From NCBI GenBank assembly GCA_016793885.1, contig JAEUHE010000178.1, positions 62,001 to 126,000 on the forward strand: DNA of 64,000 bases. The letters are read 5' to 3'. The position numbers and the translations under genes are program-made. The first letter of the stretch is position 1. Every line of letters begins with the position of its first letter. This DNA is from Verrucomicrobiales bacterium (GTDB lineage Bacteria > Verrucomicrobiota > Verrucomicrobiia > Limisphaerales > UBA11320). The notes under the pieces are model-generated. The model made no database searches. It was not told where the DNA came from and saw nothing but the letters and a program-made list of their open reading frames with translations. This document shows positions 1 to 8,700 of the stretch, one piece after another.

Positions 1-31
1 CCGCTCTCCGCTTGTCTTTTCCGAATCTCAT
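1..31 (-). CDS. exbD: Start of an ExbD/TolR-type protein (partial, runs off the window)
   Basis: Only ten codons are visible. An ATG at 29-31 on the minus strand opens a frame reading MRFGKDKRRA, which resembles the short basic cytoplasmic N-terminus of ExbD/TolR proteins. It lies 59 bases downstream of exbB, where exbD normally follows. No clear ribosome binding site is seen. The call rests on position and a ten-residue match, so it is tentative; the sequence beyond the window edge would settle it. Confidence 0.4.
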   Translation of the reverse strand, partial: MRFGKDKRRA

Positions 32-90
32 AGTTCAGTCAGGATGATGGGCCACAGACAGCCGGGGAACCCAGGCTAACCTCGACGGGG

Positions 91-669
91 TCAGCCTTTG
101 TTCGGATAGTTCTTGCGCAGAAACTCGTCGCACAGGGTTTCGAGTTCCACGGTGTAGGTTTCCACCCGACGCGAATAAAAGCTCCAGGCAACCAGAGCCG
201 GAATCGCGATAATCAAGCCGCCGAATGTCGCCCGCAACGCGAGAGCGATGCCGCGGGCGAAATCCGCGTTCTCCCCGCCGGCCACCGACTTCATGCTGCC
301 GAACAGCTCGATCAGGCCGTAAACCGTGCCCACCAAGCCCAGCAGCGGTGCCACTCCGACCAGGATCTCCAAAATGAACAGGTTGCGCTCCAGCTTGCTG
401 ATCTCATGGCGCGCCCGCGTTTGAACGATCTCCACTGCCTGTGTGCGAGGCCAGTCCAGATGGTCCGCCGCAACCATCAGCAATCGTCCCAGGGTCGATG
501 GATACTTCTGGCAGAGCGCCTTCACCTCGCTCACGGAGGCCAGTTCCATCCCGCGAACCAGCGCCACCGGAGTGACCTTTTCGCGCTGCAACGAAATGCC
601 CCGCTCAATGATGATCGTCACGCCGAGAACCGAGGCGGTGAACAGGCTAAGTAGGAATAATAGTTCCAT
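91..669 (-). CDS. exbB: MotA/TolQ/ExbB proton channel family protein
   Basis: A 192-residue inner-membrane protein of the ExbB/TolQ family. With ExbD, such proteins form the proton-driven motor that energises TonB-type outer-membrane transport or Tol-type envelope functions. An N-terminal membrane helix (about residues 2-20) precedes a cytoplasmic helical stretch. Two further hydrophobic segments follow, around the conserved APLLGLVGTVYG motif (about 108-120) and the ALRATFGGLIIAIPALVAW segment (about 143-162), both typical of the family. It follows the TonB-like gene with a 6-base gap, and an ExbD start appears downstream, so this is a complete TonB-ExbB-ExbD module. The length is normal for small ExbB proteins. 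It could equally be called TolQ-like. Confidence 0.88.
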   Translation of the reverse strand: MELLFLLSLFTASVLGVTIIIERGISLQREKVTPVALVRGMELASVSEVKALCQKYPSTLGRLLMVAADHLDWPRTQAVEIVQTRARHEISKLERNLFILEILVGVAPLLGLVGTVYGLIELFGSMKSVAGGENADFARGIALALRATFGGLIIAIPALVAWSFYSRRVETYTVELETLCDEFLRKNYPNKG

Positions 670-675
670 AGGTTT

Positions 676-1785
676 TCAGTAATAGAAAAAGGTCAACGTC
701 ACCGGCCGCACATTGCCACCGACCATTCGGTGCATGTCGGTCGGCCACTTGGGATACGGAGAAGGATCTACTACGGCGCGTTGGCAGAGGATCGCCAGCG
801 GCTCCCCCACTTCCGTCTCGCGAATCCTCAAGTCGGTGATGGATCCGTCAAATTTCAAATTGAACTGCAGAACCACCTTGCCGCTTTTGGGACTCAGGGA
901 GGAGTTGTCCAACAGATTGTACCATTGCTCCTGCACGGCCCTGATCCAGGCGGCATCGTATTCACCGAACGGTGTGGCCTTGGCATCCACGGCCAACTGC
1001 CCCACGCGCCGAACACCTCCTTCTTGTTTCATCTTCTCTCCGGCCAGTCCAGCCTGCTGTCGAGCGTCGGCCAAGGTTCGAGGTCGCGGCTTGGGAAGCG
1101 GGGGCGGCGGGGTCGGGGTCTGCAGCGCCGGATCCCGACGGTCGGGCGCAGGCTGAGGCGAAGGTGGCTTGGGGGCCTCCGCCGCGCGGGCGGTTTCGGT
1201 ATTGCCCGGGGCGGGTTCAGGCGGCTGCTTCGGGGGCGGGACCTCCTTCGGCGGCGGCGGGGTCGGCTGCAACGCAATCTCGGGCTTCGTCGGCCGAGGG
1301 GGCGGAGGAACCGGATTGGGTTTAGGCGGCGGGGGGACAGGTGCGGGCGGGGCCGGCAACGGGGGCGCTGCGCGCGGGACATCTCTCAGCTTGGCGATGT
1401 TCTCCTGACGCCCATCGACTTTCGGAAGCGACGTGTCCCGCTTGGGATCGGGGTTCGCGGCCTGACTGTTCGCCGCCGAATAAAACTTGGCATCCTTAGG
1501 CGGCGCTTGGTTCGATGGCTCAATCTCGATGAACGTCAGCGGGATCTCCCTCGGGATCGATGGAAAATTCGTCGGGCTGTTGGGCGGCGGTCGCTGGGCG
1601 ATCGGCGGCTTGCGCTTCACAAACGCCTGAATGAGCCGATCCGGCAAGTTCAACACACCAAACCGCCACATGAGGAACACCACCAGATGAATCAGAATCG
1701 AGTACAGCAGAGAAACCCAGAGCGGGTTCTTACGCCACTCCTCGACTCGCTTCTCCATCCATTGACTCATCCGGGTCGTGTCCAC
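676..1785 (-). CDS. TonB-like energy transducer, proline-rich
   Basis: A 369-residue protein with the layout of TonB/TolA proteins. It has a short basic cytoplasmic N-terminus, one membrane helix at about residues 22-41, and a very proline-rich spacer (about 90-235) with many PPP and PKP runs that would span the periplasm. The C-terminal domain (about 270-369) contains AWIRAVQEQWYNLLD and the phrase GKVVLQFNLKFDGSI, as in TonB/TolA C-terminal folds. The start shown is a GTG; an ATG at 1768-1770 is an equally good start. It lies directly upstream of exbB (6 bases), so it probably transmits proton-motive force to outer-membrane partners. The receptor partners are not in the window. Confidence 0.75.
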   Translation of the reverse strand: MDTTRMSQWMEKRVEEWRKNPLWVSLLYSILIHLVVFLMWRFGVLNLPDRLIQAFVKRKPPIAQRPPPNSPTNFPSIPREIPLTFIEIEPSNQAPPKDAKFYSAANSQAANPDPKRDTSLPKVDGRQENIAKLRDVPRAAPPLPAPPAPVPPPPKPNPVPPPPRPTKPEIALQPTPPPPKEVPPPKQPPEPAPGNTETARAAEAPKPPSPQPAPDRRDPALQTPTPPPPLPKPRPRTLADARQQAGLAGEKMKQEGGVRRVGQLAVDAKATPFGEYDAAWIRAVQEQWYNLLDNSSLSPKSGKVVLQFNLKFDGSITDLRIRETEVGEPLAILCQRAVVDPSPYPKWPTDMHRMVGGNVRPVTLTFFYY

Positions 1786-1836
1786 TCAATCAACCTATCA
1801 GCTGACGTCTCAACCGCCGTCTCATTCAGATTAAGC

Positions 1837-2958
1837 TCAAGCAACCAAACCAGTTAAGAACAAATCGGCACCGATCGGCTCCCACTGCAGGCCGGATAAT
1901 CGGGGTGCCTCCGCCAAGGATCCAAACCCCTGGCCCGCCACGGCGCGCCGGGCATCCCGTCCTCCCAAGATTTTGGGGGCATAAAAGAAGGCAACCCGGT
2001 TTACCAGGCGTTGCCGCAGAAACGCCGCATGGACCTCCCCGCCCCCTTCCACCAGCAACTGAGTCACCCCGTCCTGACCTAGCTTCCCCAAAAGCCAGTC
2101 GAGATCGACCCGGTCGTCCACAGCGGGAGCAACCCAGACGGTCGCCCTTTTCGAAAGTGCCTTCACCCGACGCTCAGGAGCCCGTCCAGTGACCACCACT
2201 ATGGTCTCAGACGGATCAGAATCGCCGATCAACCGGGAATCCAGCGGGATCCGGGCTTGAGAGTCCAACACCACCCTGCGCCAGGATCGTTTCGGCCGCC
2301 GAAAGCCACATCCAGGAGAGCAGCGAATGGTAAGGCTCGGGTCGTCAGCCAAGACCGTATTAACCCCGACTAAAATCGCATCCGAACCTTGCCGAAGGCG
2401 CATCCCGCGAGCACGGGATTGAGGACCGGTTATCCACTTGGACTCGCCGCTCCCCGTGGCGATCTTGCCGTCCAAGGTCATCGCCGCTTTGACCACCACA
2501 AACGGGCGTCGGGACACCACCCAATGGTTGAACGATTCGTTGAGCCGCGCCGCCTCCTCGCCCAGCACTCCAGACCGCACCTCCAGGCCTTGCCGCCGAA
2601 GCAGCCTTAAGCCGCGACCACGATGTGCGGGATTAGGATCAATCGCCGCCACCACGACCCGACGAATGCCAGCCGATCGTATGGCCTCAGTGCAGGGGGG
2701 AGTGCGACCGTGGGTGCAGCAGGGTTCAAGGGTTACGTAGAGGGTGGAACCGACGGTCGAGCGCCCGGCCCGCGACGCGGAGCGAATCGCCTCTACCTCC
2801 GCATGGGGCAGTCCGGCCCGATGGTGGTAGCCTTCCCCGATCACCCGTTTGCCGCGAACCAGAACGGCGCCTACCAGCGGGTTGGGAGAAACATGACCGT
2901 ACGCGCGTTTCGCCAGTTCCAACGCACGTCGCATGGGGGCGTGATCCGGATCGTTCAC
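1837..2958 (-). CDS. ribD: Bifunctional riboflavin biosynthesis protein RibD
   Basis: Catalyses two early steps of riboflavin synthesis: deamination of the diaminohydroxyphosphoribosylamino-pyrimidine and reduction of the resulting uracil intermediate. The N-terminal deaminase domain (about 1-145) carries the zinc motifs HAEVEAI and PCCTHGRTPPC. The C-terminal reductase domain (about 150-373) begins RPFVVVKAAMTLDGKIATG and contains LLVEGGGEVHAAFL, both family hallmarks. The length of 373 residues is normal for a full fusion protein. Its start overlaps the ftsY stop by four bases, so translation is probably coupled. Riboflavin supply is relevant here because the window holds two flavin transferase genes, but that link is only inference. 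Confidence 0.96.
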   Translation of the reverse strand: MNDPDHAPMRRALELAKRAYGHVSPNPLVGAVLVRGKRVIGEGYHHRAGLPHAEVEAIRSASRAGRSTVGSTLYVTLEPCCTHGRTPPCTEAIRSAGIRRVVVAAIDPNPAHRGRGLRLLRRQGLEVRSGVLGEEAARLNESFNHWVVSRRPFVVVKAAMTLDGKIATGSGESKWITGPQSRARGMRLRQGSDAILVGVNTVLADDPSLTIRCSPGCGFRRPKRSWRRVVLDSQARIPLDSRLIGDSDPSETIVVVTGRAPERRVKALSKRATVWVAPAVDDRVDLDWLLGKLGQDGVTQLLVEGGGEVHAAFLRQRLVNRVAFFYAPKILGGRDARRAVAGQGFGSLAEAPRLSGLQWEPIGADLFLTGLVA

Positions 2959-3869
2959 TCGGAGAAGAGAGCCGCGGAGAATTCCTTCGAATCAAATGGC
3001 TGCAAATCCTCGGGTTTCTCACCCAGACCGATAAACTTGATGGGGAGCCCCAACTCACGGTGGATCGCGACCACCATGCCACCCTTGCTGGTGCCGTCCA
3101 GCTTGGTGATGACCAACCCCGTGATCTTCACCGACTTATTGAACTCGCGCGCCTGGTTCAGCGCATTCATCCCGGTGGAACCATCCAAAACCAGCAACGT
3201 CTCGTGCGGCGCTCCGGCCAACTTCTTGTCCATGACGCGATGCACTTTGACCAGCTCCTGCATCAAGTTGTGCTTGGTGTGAAGCCGGCCGGCCGTGTCC
3301 ACAAACAGATAGTCGGCCCCGCGGCCTTGAGCGGCTACCACCGCGTCGTGAGCAACCGAAGCCGCATCAGCCCCATGCTCTCCGGCAATCACGGGCACAT
3401 TCAGTCGCTGCCCCCAAAGTTTGAGTTGCTCGATGGCAGCCGCGCGAAAGGTGTCGCAGGCCGCCAGCATCGCCACCTGCCCCCGGTTTTGAACCAAGCT
3501 GGCCAGTTTCGCGGCGGTGGTGGTCTTGCCGCTGCCGTTAACGCCCACCATGGAAACCACCGTCACCCCCGACGCCGCCTTGACCAACGGCGCCTGCGCG
3601 CCGGAAAGGCTCTTTTCCACTTCGCGACGCGCGATCTCGAGAAAGTCGACGCCAGAGCGCCCCTGGGTTTCATAGGCCTTGCGGGCTTCGCGGCAAATCT
3701 GGTCCGTCACCGTCGCCCCCAGATCAGCCCCCAGCAGCGCCATCTCAATCTCCTCCAGGCTCGCCCCGGACAACTTGGGGGAAAGAGTGACGATCCGCTT
3801 GATCTCGTGGACTAGCTTGTCCTTGGTCTTGGACAGGCCGTCTTTGAACTTTTGCAACAAACTGAACAT
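2955..3869 (-). CDS. ftsY: Signal recognition particle receptor FtsY
   Basis: SRP-receptor GTPase that docks ribosome-SRP complexes at the inner membrane. The chosen ATG at 3867-3869 gives 304 residues beginning MFSLLQKFKDGLSKTK. This leaves the N domain (about 1-95) and the G domain with GVNGSGKTTT (109-118), DTFRAAAIEQL, DTAGRLHTK and TKLDGTSKGG, then the C-terminal LPIKFIGLGEKPEDL. A longer reading frame from 4004 exists, but it would overlap the PHP gene by more than 100 bases. The protein lacks the long acidic A domain of enterobacterial FtsY, as in many phyla. It lies 23 bases after the PHP gene. Confidence 0.95.
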   Translation of the reverse strand: MFSLLQKFKDGLSKTKDKLVHEIKRIVTLSPKLSGASLEEIEMALLGADLGATVTDQICREARKAYETQGRSGVDFLEIARREVEKSLSGAQAPLVKAASGVTVVSMVGVNGSGKTTTAAKLASLVQNRGQVAMLAACDTFRAAAIEQLKLWGQRLNVPVIAGEHGADAASVAHDAVVAAQGRGADYLFVDTAGRLHTKHNLMQELVKVHRVMDKKLAGAPHETLLVLDGSTGMNALNQAREFNKSVKITGLVITKLDGTSKGGMVVAIHRELGLPIKFIGLGEKPEDLQPFDSKEFSAALFSE

Positions 3870-3892
3870 GTGTTTCCTGTGGTTCGCTTCGA

Positions 3893-4762
3893 TCAACGTC
3901 CTGCTGACCTCACTCGATCTCGGCGTTCGCGAAGACGCTCGACAAACGGATAAGGAATCTTGACCCCGCCGATCAAGGGACATCCCTTGTTCATGCCGTG
4001 GCAATCCGATCCCCCCGAGACCAAAAGATGCAGCTGGTCGGCCATGCGGCGGTAGCGATCGACGTCGGAAGGCGAATGCCGACTATGCCAGCATTCCAGT
4101 CCATCCAGTCCCAGAGCAGCGAGTTCCGGGATCAGATCATCGGATCGATTGAGAGCCGGGTGAGCCATCACCGCCACCCCGCCCGCCTGATGAATCAGCT
4201 GGATGGCCTCATCGACAGAGAGCTTCGCTTTGGGCACCCAGGCCGGGCGATGCATCTTGAGATATCGGTCGAACGCCTCATCCGACGTCGCGCAGAAACC
4301 GGCCTGAACCAAGGCCCGGGCGATGTGGGGACGCCCCGGCGATCGGCACCCGGCCAGCTCAAAGACCTGATCTGCCTCCAGCGCGACCCCAACCTCGTTC
4401 AAGCGCTGCACCATCTGACGGATGCGTTCCTGTCGCACTCCTTGATAATGGTTCAGGACGGAAAGCAGCCGGGCGTGCTCGATATCCAGGTAATAACCCA
4501 AGATGTGGAGTTCAACCCCATTGGAAGCCTGGGCGGTGAACTCGCACCCCTCGATAAACTCGATTCCATGACGAGCACAAGCCTCGGCCATCGGCGGGCA
4601 ACCCTCAACCGTGTCATGATCCGTCAAGGACACCGCTTGGAGCCCATGGCGAGCCGCCTCGGAAGCCAGCTCGTCCGGACTGTAGGTCCCGTCGGAAAAA
4701 CGCGTGTGCAGATGCAAATCCGCCAGCCACTCCGCGGTGGATGTGGAAGTAGCCCCGCTCAC
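3893..4762 (-). CDS. PHP-domain phosphoesterase (TrpH/YciV, RNase AM-like)
   Basis: A 289-residue PHP-fold metal-dependent phosphoesterase. Metal-binding motifs appear in family order: LHLHTRFSDG near residue 16, SLTDHDTVEG, GCEFTA, MAHPAL and GGSDCHG near the C-terminus. This arrangement matches the TrpH/YciV group, members of which act as 3',5'-nucleoside bisphosphate phosphatases and 5'-3' RNases that trim rRNA. The substrate cannot be read from sequence. The start is a GTG whose bases overlap the nusB stop by four, indicating translational coupling. Its position between nusB and ftsY suggests a role in RNA metabolism, which is inference. Confidence 0.85.
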   Translation of the reverse strand: MSGATSTSTAEWLADLHLHTRFSDGTYSPDELASEAARHGLQAVSLTDHDTVEGCPPMAEACARHGIEFIEGCEFTAQASNGVELHILGYYLDIEHARLLSVLNHYQGVRQERIRQMVQRLNEVGVALEADQVFELAGCRSPGRPHIARALVQAGFCATSDEAFDRYLKMHRPAWVPKAKLSVDEAIQLIHQAGGVAVMAHPALNRSDDLIPELAALGLDGLECWHSRHSPSDVDRYRRMADQLHLLVSGGSDCHGMNKGCPLIGGVKIPYPFVERLRERRDRVRSAGR

Positions 4763-5262
4763 GAGGTCACAGCGCGTGCCGGGCGAAGCAACTCGCCTTT
4801 GATCTTGTCCAGAATTCCGTTCACGAACTTGCCGGAATCTTGGGTTGAGAACCGTTTCGCAATCTCGACCGCCTCGTTGATGCTGACCACCGGCGGAATA
4901 TCGTCCCGGTGCCGCATTTCATAGACCGCCAAACGCAGGATATTACGGTCTACGGCTGCCATTCGGCGAATGTCCCAGTTGTGCGCAAACTTCTGAATCT
5001 CAGCATCGATCGCATCCCGATGTTGGATCACGCCGCGGATAAGCGGCTCGGAAAACGAGCGAAGCGCCAGGTCATCCGTCGTGGGCGCAGCCGATTCCGG
5101 ATCAGGGGTGCCCACCAAGGTAGGCTTGTCCTCCTTCAGCGCCGCCAATCGTTGCGACTCGAAGAAATGATCCATGGCCTCGCCCAGGTTTTCGGCCGGG
5201 TTAAAGTCAAACTGATAAAGAAACTGAAGCGCGCGCTCGCGCGCCTTTCGTCGCGTACCCAT
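4759..5262 (-). CDS. nusB: Transcription antitermination factor NusB
   Basis: An all-helical antitermination factor that binds boxA RNA with NusE/S10 during rRNA transcription. The ATG at 5260-5262 gives 167 residues beginning MGTRRKARERALQFLYQFDF, the classic NusB opening. The C-terminal part carries DRNILRLAVYEM, PPVVSINEAVEIAKRFS and the ending FVNGILDKI, all diagnostic. An upstream in-frame ATG at 5301 would add a poorly conserved N-terminus. It is the first gene of the minus-strand run and diverges from the PilT-like gene, so the region 5263-5361 must hold promoters for both directions, although no convincing -35/-10 pair stood out. Confidence 0.94.
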   Translation of the reverse strand: MGTRRKARERALQFLYQFDFNPAENLGEAMDHFFESQRLAALKEDKPTLVGTPDPESAAPTTDDLALRSFSEPLIRGVIQHRDAIDAEIQKFAHNWDIRRMAAVDRNILRLAVYEMRHRDDIPPVVSINEAVEIAKRFSTQDSGKFVNGILDKIKGELLRPARAVTS

Positions 5263-5361
5263 GCCATCAGCTTGCCGGAGGCGAGCAGAACGGAGAAGCA
5301 AATTATCGAGTGAATCTTCAAGCGCGACAAAAGCTGGGCTTTGGAGTTTAGTTTCCTAACT

Positions 5362-6573
5362 GTGAATGCACAACTGCTTCAACTGATTGGAGTAGCCAAA
5401 GACCATGGTGCCAGCGACCTCCATATCGAGGCCGGTCTGCCAGCGGCCCTGAGAATCCGCGGCCAATTGCGCGCCCTCGATCAAGCTCTCCCTCCCAAGG
5501 ACACCCTGGCAATGGCCCAAAGTCTTTTGCAATCAGAGGGTTGGAACCAGTTTCTTCAACGGCGCTCGGCCGACCTGTCGGTCACAGCCCAGGGAATCAG
5601 ATGCCGGATCAACATCCTCCAGACAGCCCGCGGAGTCGGCATGGCCATCCGAATCCTCGCCGCCCACCAAGTCACACTGGACGCCCTGAATCTCCACCCC
5701 GACCTCAAGCGCTTGGCTCAGGCCCACACCGGCCTTTTGGTGGTCACCGGCCCCACCGGATCGGGCAAATCATCCACGGTGGCGGCCTATGTCGAGGAGA
5801 TCAACCAAACCGAAGCGCGCAACATTATCACTATCGAGAGCCCGATCGAGTTCTTACACCGCCCCAAAAAGGCGTATTTGCGCCAGCGGGAAGTCGGCCG
5901 CGACACTCCTTCGTTCGAGCAAGCCCTCATGGACGCATTGCGCGAGGATCCCGATGTCCTGGTGGTCGGGGAAATGCGCGATCCCTCCACGATGCGCCTG
6001 ACTCTCAGTGCGGCTGAAACCGGCCACCTCGTCATCACCACCATGCACTCAGGCACTGCCACCGAGGCGCTTCAACGGCTCGTTTCTAGCTTTCCGCCCG
6101 AAGCTCAATCCAGTGTTCGGGCCCAACTCGCCGACTGTCTGGTAGGCGTCATCGCTCAGCGTCTGAGATATCGGCCCGACTTAAAGCTCAGGGTTCCCGA
6201 GTGCGAAGTCCTGATCATGACCCACGCCACCCGAGCCCAAGTCCGCGCCGGAGAATTCCACAAACTGGCGTCGTCCATCGAAACCGGTGCAGAGCATGGA
6301 ATGTGGAGTTTCGCCCGCTACTCCCATTGGATCGAAAACCGCAAGCAGTGGTTCAACGCCGCCGAACTCCTCCCCGCCGAACCAGATGAGCTTCCCGCGT
6401 CAGTTCTACCTCCGCTGCCCTCTCCGGGGATTCCGCAGGCTCTCCCACGACCCGTTTCAACGCCCCCTCCTCCGCCCCCCACCAGCGAACCCACTCGCCC
6501 GGGACGGAGGATTGAGATCGAGCCGATCGAGGGTGCCGTCGACGAACTTTTGAAGCGACTAGGCCCGTCCTGA
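5362..6573 (+). CDS. pilT: PilT-like type IV pilus retraction ATPase
   Basis: Hexameric ATPase of the PilT/PilU group, which powers pilus retraction. Visible motifs: an N-terminal ASDLHIEAGLPAALRI PAS-like start, Walker A GPTGSGKSST, an Asp box IITIESPIEF, Walker B DPDVLVVGEMRD and a His box ETGHLVITTMHSG. The GTG at 5362 is preferred because GGAG lies upstream; a TTG at 5341 is the alternative. In PilT the motif AIRNLIRE follows near the C-terminus, but here the equivalent stretch reads ATRAQVRAGE, so that motif is degenerate. The last 60 residues or so form a proline-rich tail unusual for PilT. It stands alone in its transcription unit and is followed by a strong terminator at 6762. Confidence 0.88.
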   Translation: MNAQLLQLIGVAKDHGASDLHIEAGLPAALRIRGQLRALDQALPPKDTLAMAQSLLQSEGWNQFLQRRSADLSVTAQGIRCRINILQTARGVGMAIRILAAHQVTLDALNLHPDLKRLAQAHTGLLVVTGPTGSGKSSTVAAYVEEINQTEARNIITIESPIEFLHRPKKAYLRQREVGRDTPSFEQALMDALREDPDVLVVGEMRDPSTMRLTLSAAETGHLVITTMHSGTATEALQRLVSSFPPEAQSSVRAQLADCLVGVIAQRLRYRPDLKLRVPECEVLIMTHATRAQVRAGEFHKLASSIETGAEHGMWSFARYSHWIENRKQWFNAAELLPAEPDELPASVLPPLPSPGIPQALPRPVSTPPPPPPTSEPTRPGRRIEIEPIEGAVDELLKRLGPS

Positions 6574-6761
6574 ACCGTTTTGAGGCATCCACACGCATCA
6601 CGCGTGGAAATTACGCACATTTCCCCCCTGGTTCGAAAAGGCTGGTTCGCATTACCAACGACTTACCGTTTGGCATCCCGCCTGCTTTAATAAACCGAGG
6701 ACTGAAGCTTTTGGGTTGGCCTCAGTTCCCACAATAGGGTTTGGGTTAGGGTTAGGGTTAT
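6574..6761 (+). other. 3' untranslated region with telomere-like G-quadruplex repeat
   Basis: No gene is seen. At 6737-6757 there are four GGG tracts separated by TTT, TTA and TTA, the same unit as the vertebrate telomere repeat. This arrangement can fold as an intramolecular G-quadruplex in the RNA. It sits five bases before the terminator stem of the PilT-like gene. The rest of the stretch shows nothing distinctive. Confidence 0.75.
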
Positions 6762-6811
6762 CGTCCCGCTTGCGCCGCCTAGGGATCGGCAGCAGGCGGG
6801 ACGTTTTTATT
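6762..6811 (+). terminator. Rho-independent terminator of the PilT-like gene
   Basis: A 12-base arm at 6762-6773 (CGTCCCGCTTGC) pairs with 6792-6803 (GCAGGCGGGACG) with one G-U pair. The stem is extended by GCCG (6774-6777) with CGGC (6787-6790). GTTTTTATTT follows directly. The T run lies only on the plus side, so it terminates the plus-strand gene. Its end touches the stop of the minus-strand membrane protein. Confidence 0.9.
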
Positions 6812-6813
6812 TC

Positions 6814-7680
6814 CTACCGGAGCTGATTCCACCACTGAGCGATCCAATAACCTCCGCCCCCGAACCATCCCAGGGCACCCCGCCAGCCCACCCACCACAG
6901 CCCGAGAATCCATAGCAGCGGGGTGAAATCCAACTTCCGGGCCTGGAGACGCCAAGCTCCGAGCAACCCGAGCAGGTTGCGGGCAGTCACCCCGATGAAG
7001 TTCCAAAAAGCGGCCTCACCCAGATAGATGTAGCTGTTCAACACATACAATCCCATCACTGAAAGCAACGCGGGTATCCACGTCTGATAGGCATAGACTC
7101 CCATCAAGACGCAGCGAAAGACCCGCGTTTCCAGAGAAGCGGGGACGGGAAAGAGCCCGATTACTTCCAACCACCACCCAATCCCGAGCCAAAGAAGACC
7201 GGCCAACAACCCTGGCAACATCAGTTTAGCCCACACCGGGAATCGCTGCACCCTGCCCAAGTGAAGCCGGACCAACCGAAGGCAGGCATCAGGCTCAGTG
7301 ACGCGATGATTCAAAACACTCAGCAGAAGTAGCCAGAAGTAAAAAACCAAGCTAAAGACCGCGAAGCTCAACCCGGAGAAGAGAAACATGCGCATGATCA
7401 TCCGTGGGTTGAACGAAATGGAAACCAACCCGAGCGGAAGGACCATGTTGACCCGGAGATTGTTTCCGATGGTGTAGTAGGCCAAGGCCCGGATGAGCAA
7501 CAAGCCAATCAACGCCGCCAGATAGGGCCAAGCCTCCGCTTTGGGGGATGCTGTGCTCTTAAGTGTGCCGGCCAGAGAAATACCGCCCGGTCCAGGATCC
7601 TTCTTGGCCAGCCTCAAAAACCGCCAGTTCAGCCACAGCAACAGAGCGGCAAGATTCAGGATGAAATCGAGAAGTGCCAC
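6814..7680 (-). CDS. Integral membrane protein, possibly YggT-like
   Basis: A 288-residue hydrophobic protein with about six membrane segments and no signal peptide or catalytic motif. The N-terminal helix (MALLDFILNLAALLLWLNW) and the C-terminal part with NFIGVTARNLLGLLG, then WRLQARKLDFTPLLWIL, resemble the paired halves of YggT/CCB3 proteins (helix, short amphipathic segment with arginine, then DFSP-like motif and helix). Function is unknown. It ends at the terminator of the PilT-like gene and starts 94 bases after the sucD stop, so it may be read from the succinyl-CoA ligase unit. The family call is a weak resemblance only. Confidence 0.6.
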   Translation of the reverse strand: MALLDFILNLAALLLWLNWRFLRLAKKDPGPGGISLAGTLKSTASPKAEAWPYLAALIGLLLIRALAYYTIGNNLRVNMVLPLGLVSISFNPRMIMRMFLFSGLSFAVFSLVFYFWLLLLSVLNHRVTEPDACLRLVRLHLGRVQRFPVWAKLMLPGLLAGLLWLGIGWWLEVIGLFPVPASLETRVFRCVLMGVYAYQTWIPALLSVMGLYVLNSYIYLGEAAFWNFIGVTARNLLGLLGAWRLQARKLDFTPLLWILGLWWVGWRGALGWFGGGGYWIAQWWNQLR

Positions 7681-7774
7681 GGCATCCTTGGCGAATCACA
7701 CGTTTCCGAAGCCCCAGCCTGTGCTCCACGGCCCCTCGGTCCATCCCCGGCCGGGAAGCTGGCTCGCCCTCAGC

Positions 7775-8665
7775 TCACATCATCTTAAGCAAAGTTGCCG
7801 CCATTTCTGAAGGCGTTGCCGCGACTCCGATGCCAGCGGCTTGGAAAGCTTCAATCTTGGCGGCAGCGGTTCCCTTACCTCCGCTCACAATCGCGCCGGC
7901 ATGGCCCATGCGGCGTCCCGGGGGAGCCGTCGCTCCCGCGATGAATCCTGCCACCGGCTTGGTGCCGTGCTGCTTGATCCACTCTGCCGCTTCCTCCTCG
8001 GCGCTCCCGCCAATCTCCCCAATCATGATAATCCCATGGGTCTCCGGATCGTTCATGAACATCTTGATGACATCGAGATGAGAGGTGCCATTGACCGGAT
8101 CACCGCCAATTCCAACACAGGTGCTCTGACCCACTCCGCGGGCAGTGAGCTGAAATACCGCTTCATACGTCAGCGTGCCGCTGCGGGACACCACTCCGAT
8201 GTTACCACGCTTGTGAATGTAACCGGGGGCGATGCCAATGCGGCAGCCACCGTGGCTGTCCTTACCCTCTCCAGGGGTGACCACGCCCGGGCAGTTAGGC
8301 CCAATCAGACGGGTCTTCTTGCCTTCCATCGCTCGACGGACTCGAATCATGTCGTTCACCGGGATCCCCTCGGTGATGCACACCACTAGATCCATTCCGG
8401 CATCAACGGCTTCCAAAATGGCATCCGCCGCGAACGGCGGCGGTACGAACACGGCACTCGCCGTCGCTCCGGTCACTTTAACCGCATCGGCCACCGTATC
8501 AAAAATCGGAACCTTGCTCTCAAAAAATTGCCCGCCCTTGCCCGGAGTGACCCCGGCAACAACCTGAGTGCCGTAAGCCAAGCTCAGCTGGGTGTGGCGG
8601 GCGCCAAACGCTCCAGTGATGCCCTGGACCAACACCTTGGTTTGTGGAGTGACGAAGATAGCCAT
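7775..8665 (-). CDS. sucD: Succinate-CoA ligase subunit alpha
   Basis: The alpha subunit binds CoA and is phosphorylated on histidine during interconversion of succinyl-CoA and succinate in the TCA cycle. The 296-residue protein has the usual layout: a CoA-binding Rossmann-like domain with [23 protein letters not shown] and [13 protein letters not shown], then [12 protein letters not shown] and [11 protein letters not shown]. The C-terminal ligase domain contains [28 protein letters not shown], and [17 protein letters not shown] with the active-site His. It follows sucC by 35 bases in the same direction, the normal operon order. Confidence 0.97.
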   Translation of the reverse strand: MAIFVTPQTKVLVQGITGAFGARHTQLSLAYGTQVVAGVTPGKGGQFFESKVPIFDTVADAVKVTGATASAVFVPPPFAADAILEAVDAGMDLVVCITEGIPVNDMIRVRRAMEGKKTRLIGPNCPGVVTPGEGKDSHGGCRIGIAPGYIHKRGNIGVVSRSGTLTYEAVFQLTARGVGQSTCVGIGGDPVNGTSHLDVIKMFMNDPETHGIIMIGEIGGSAEEEAAEWIKQHGTKPVAGFIAGATAPPGRRMGHAGAIVSGGKGTAAAKIEAFQAAGIGVAATPSEMAATLLKMM

Positions 8666-8700
8666 GTGTGAAAAAGAGTGAGTTAAATTGATCGAATGAA

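Noticed and set aside
730-1857. A 375-codon Arg/Gly-rich open frame opposite the TonB-like gene
   Set aside because: It is the reverse reading of a proline-rich spacer. Such spacers always give Arg/Gly-rich shadows.
6737-6757. True telomere or linear-chromosome end
   Set aside because: There are only three full repeat units, with normal genes on both sides. It is better described as a G-quadruplex motif.
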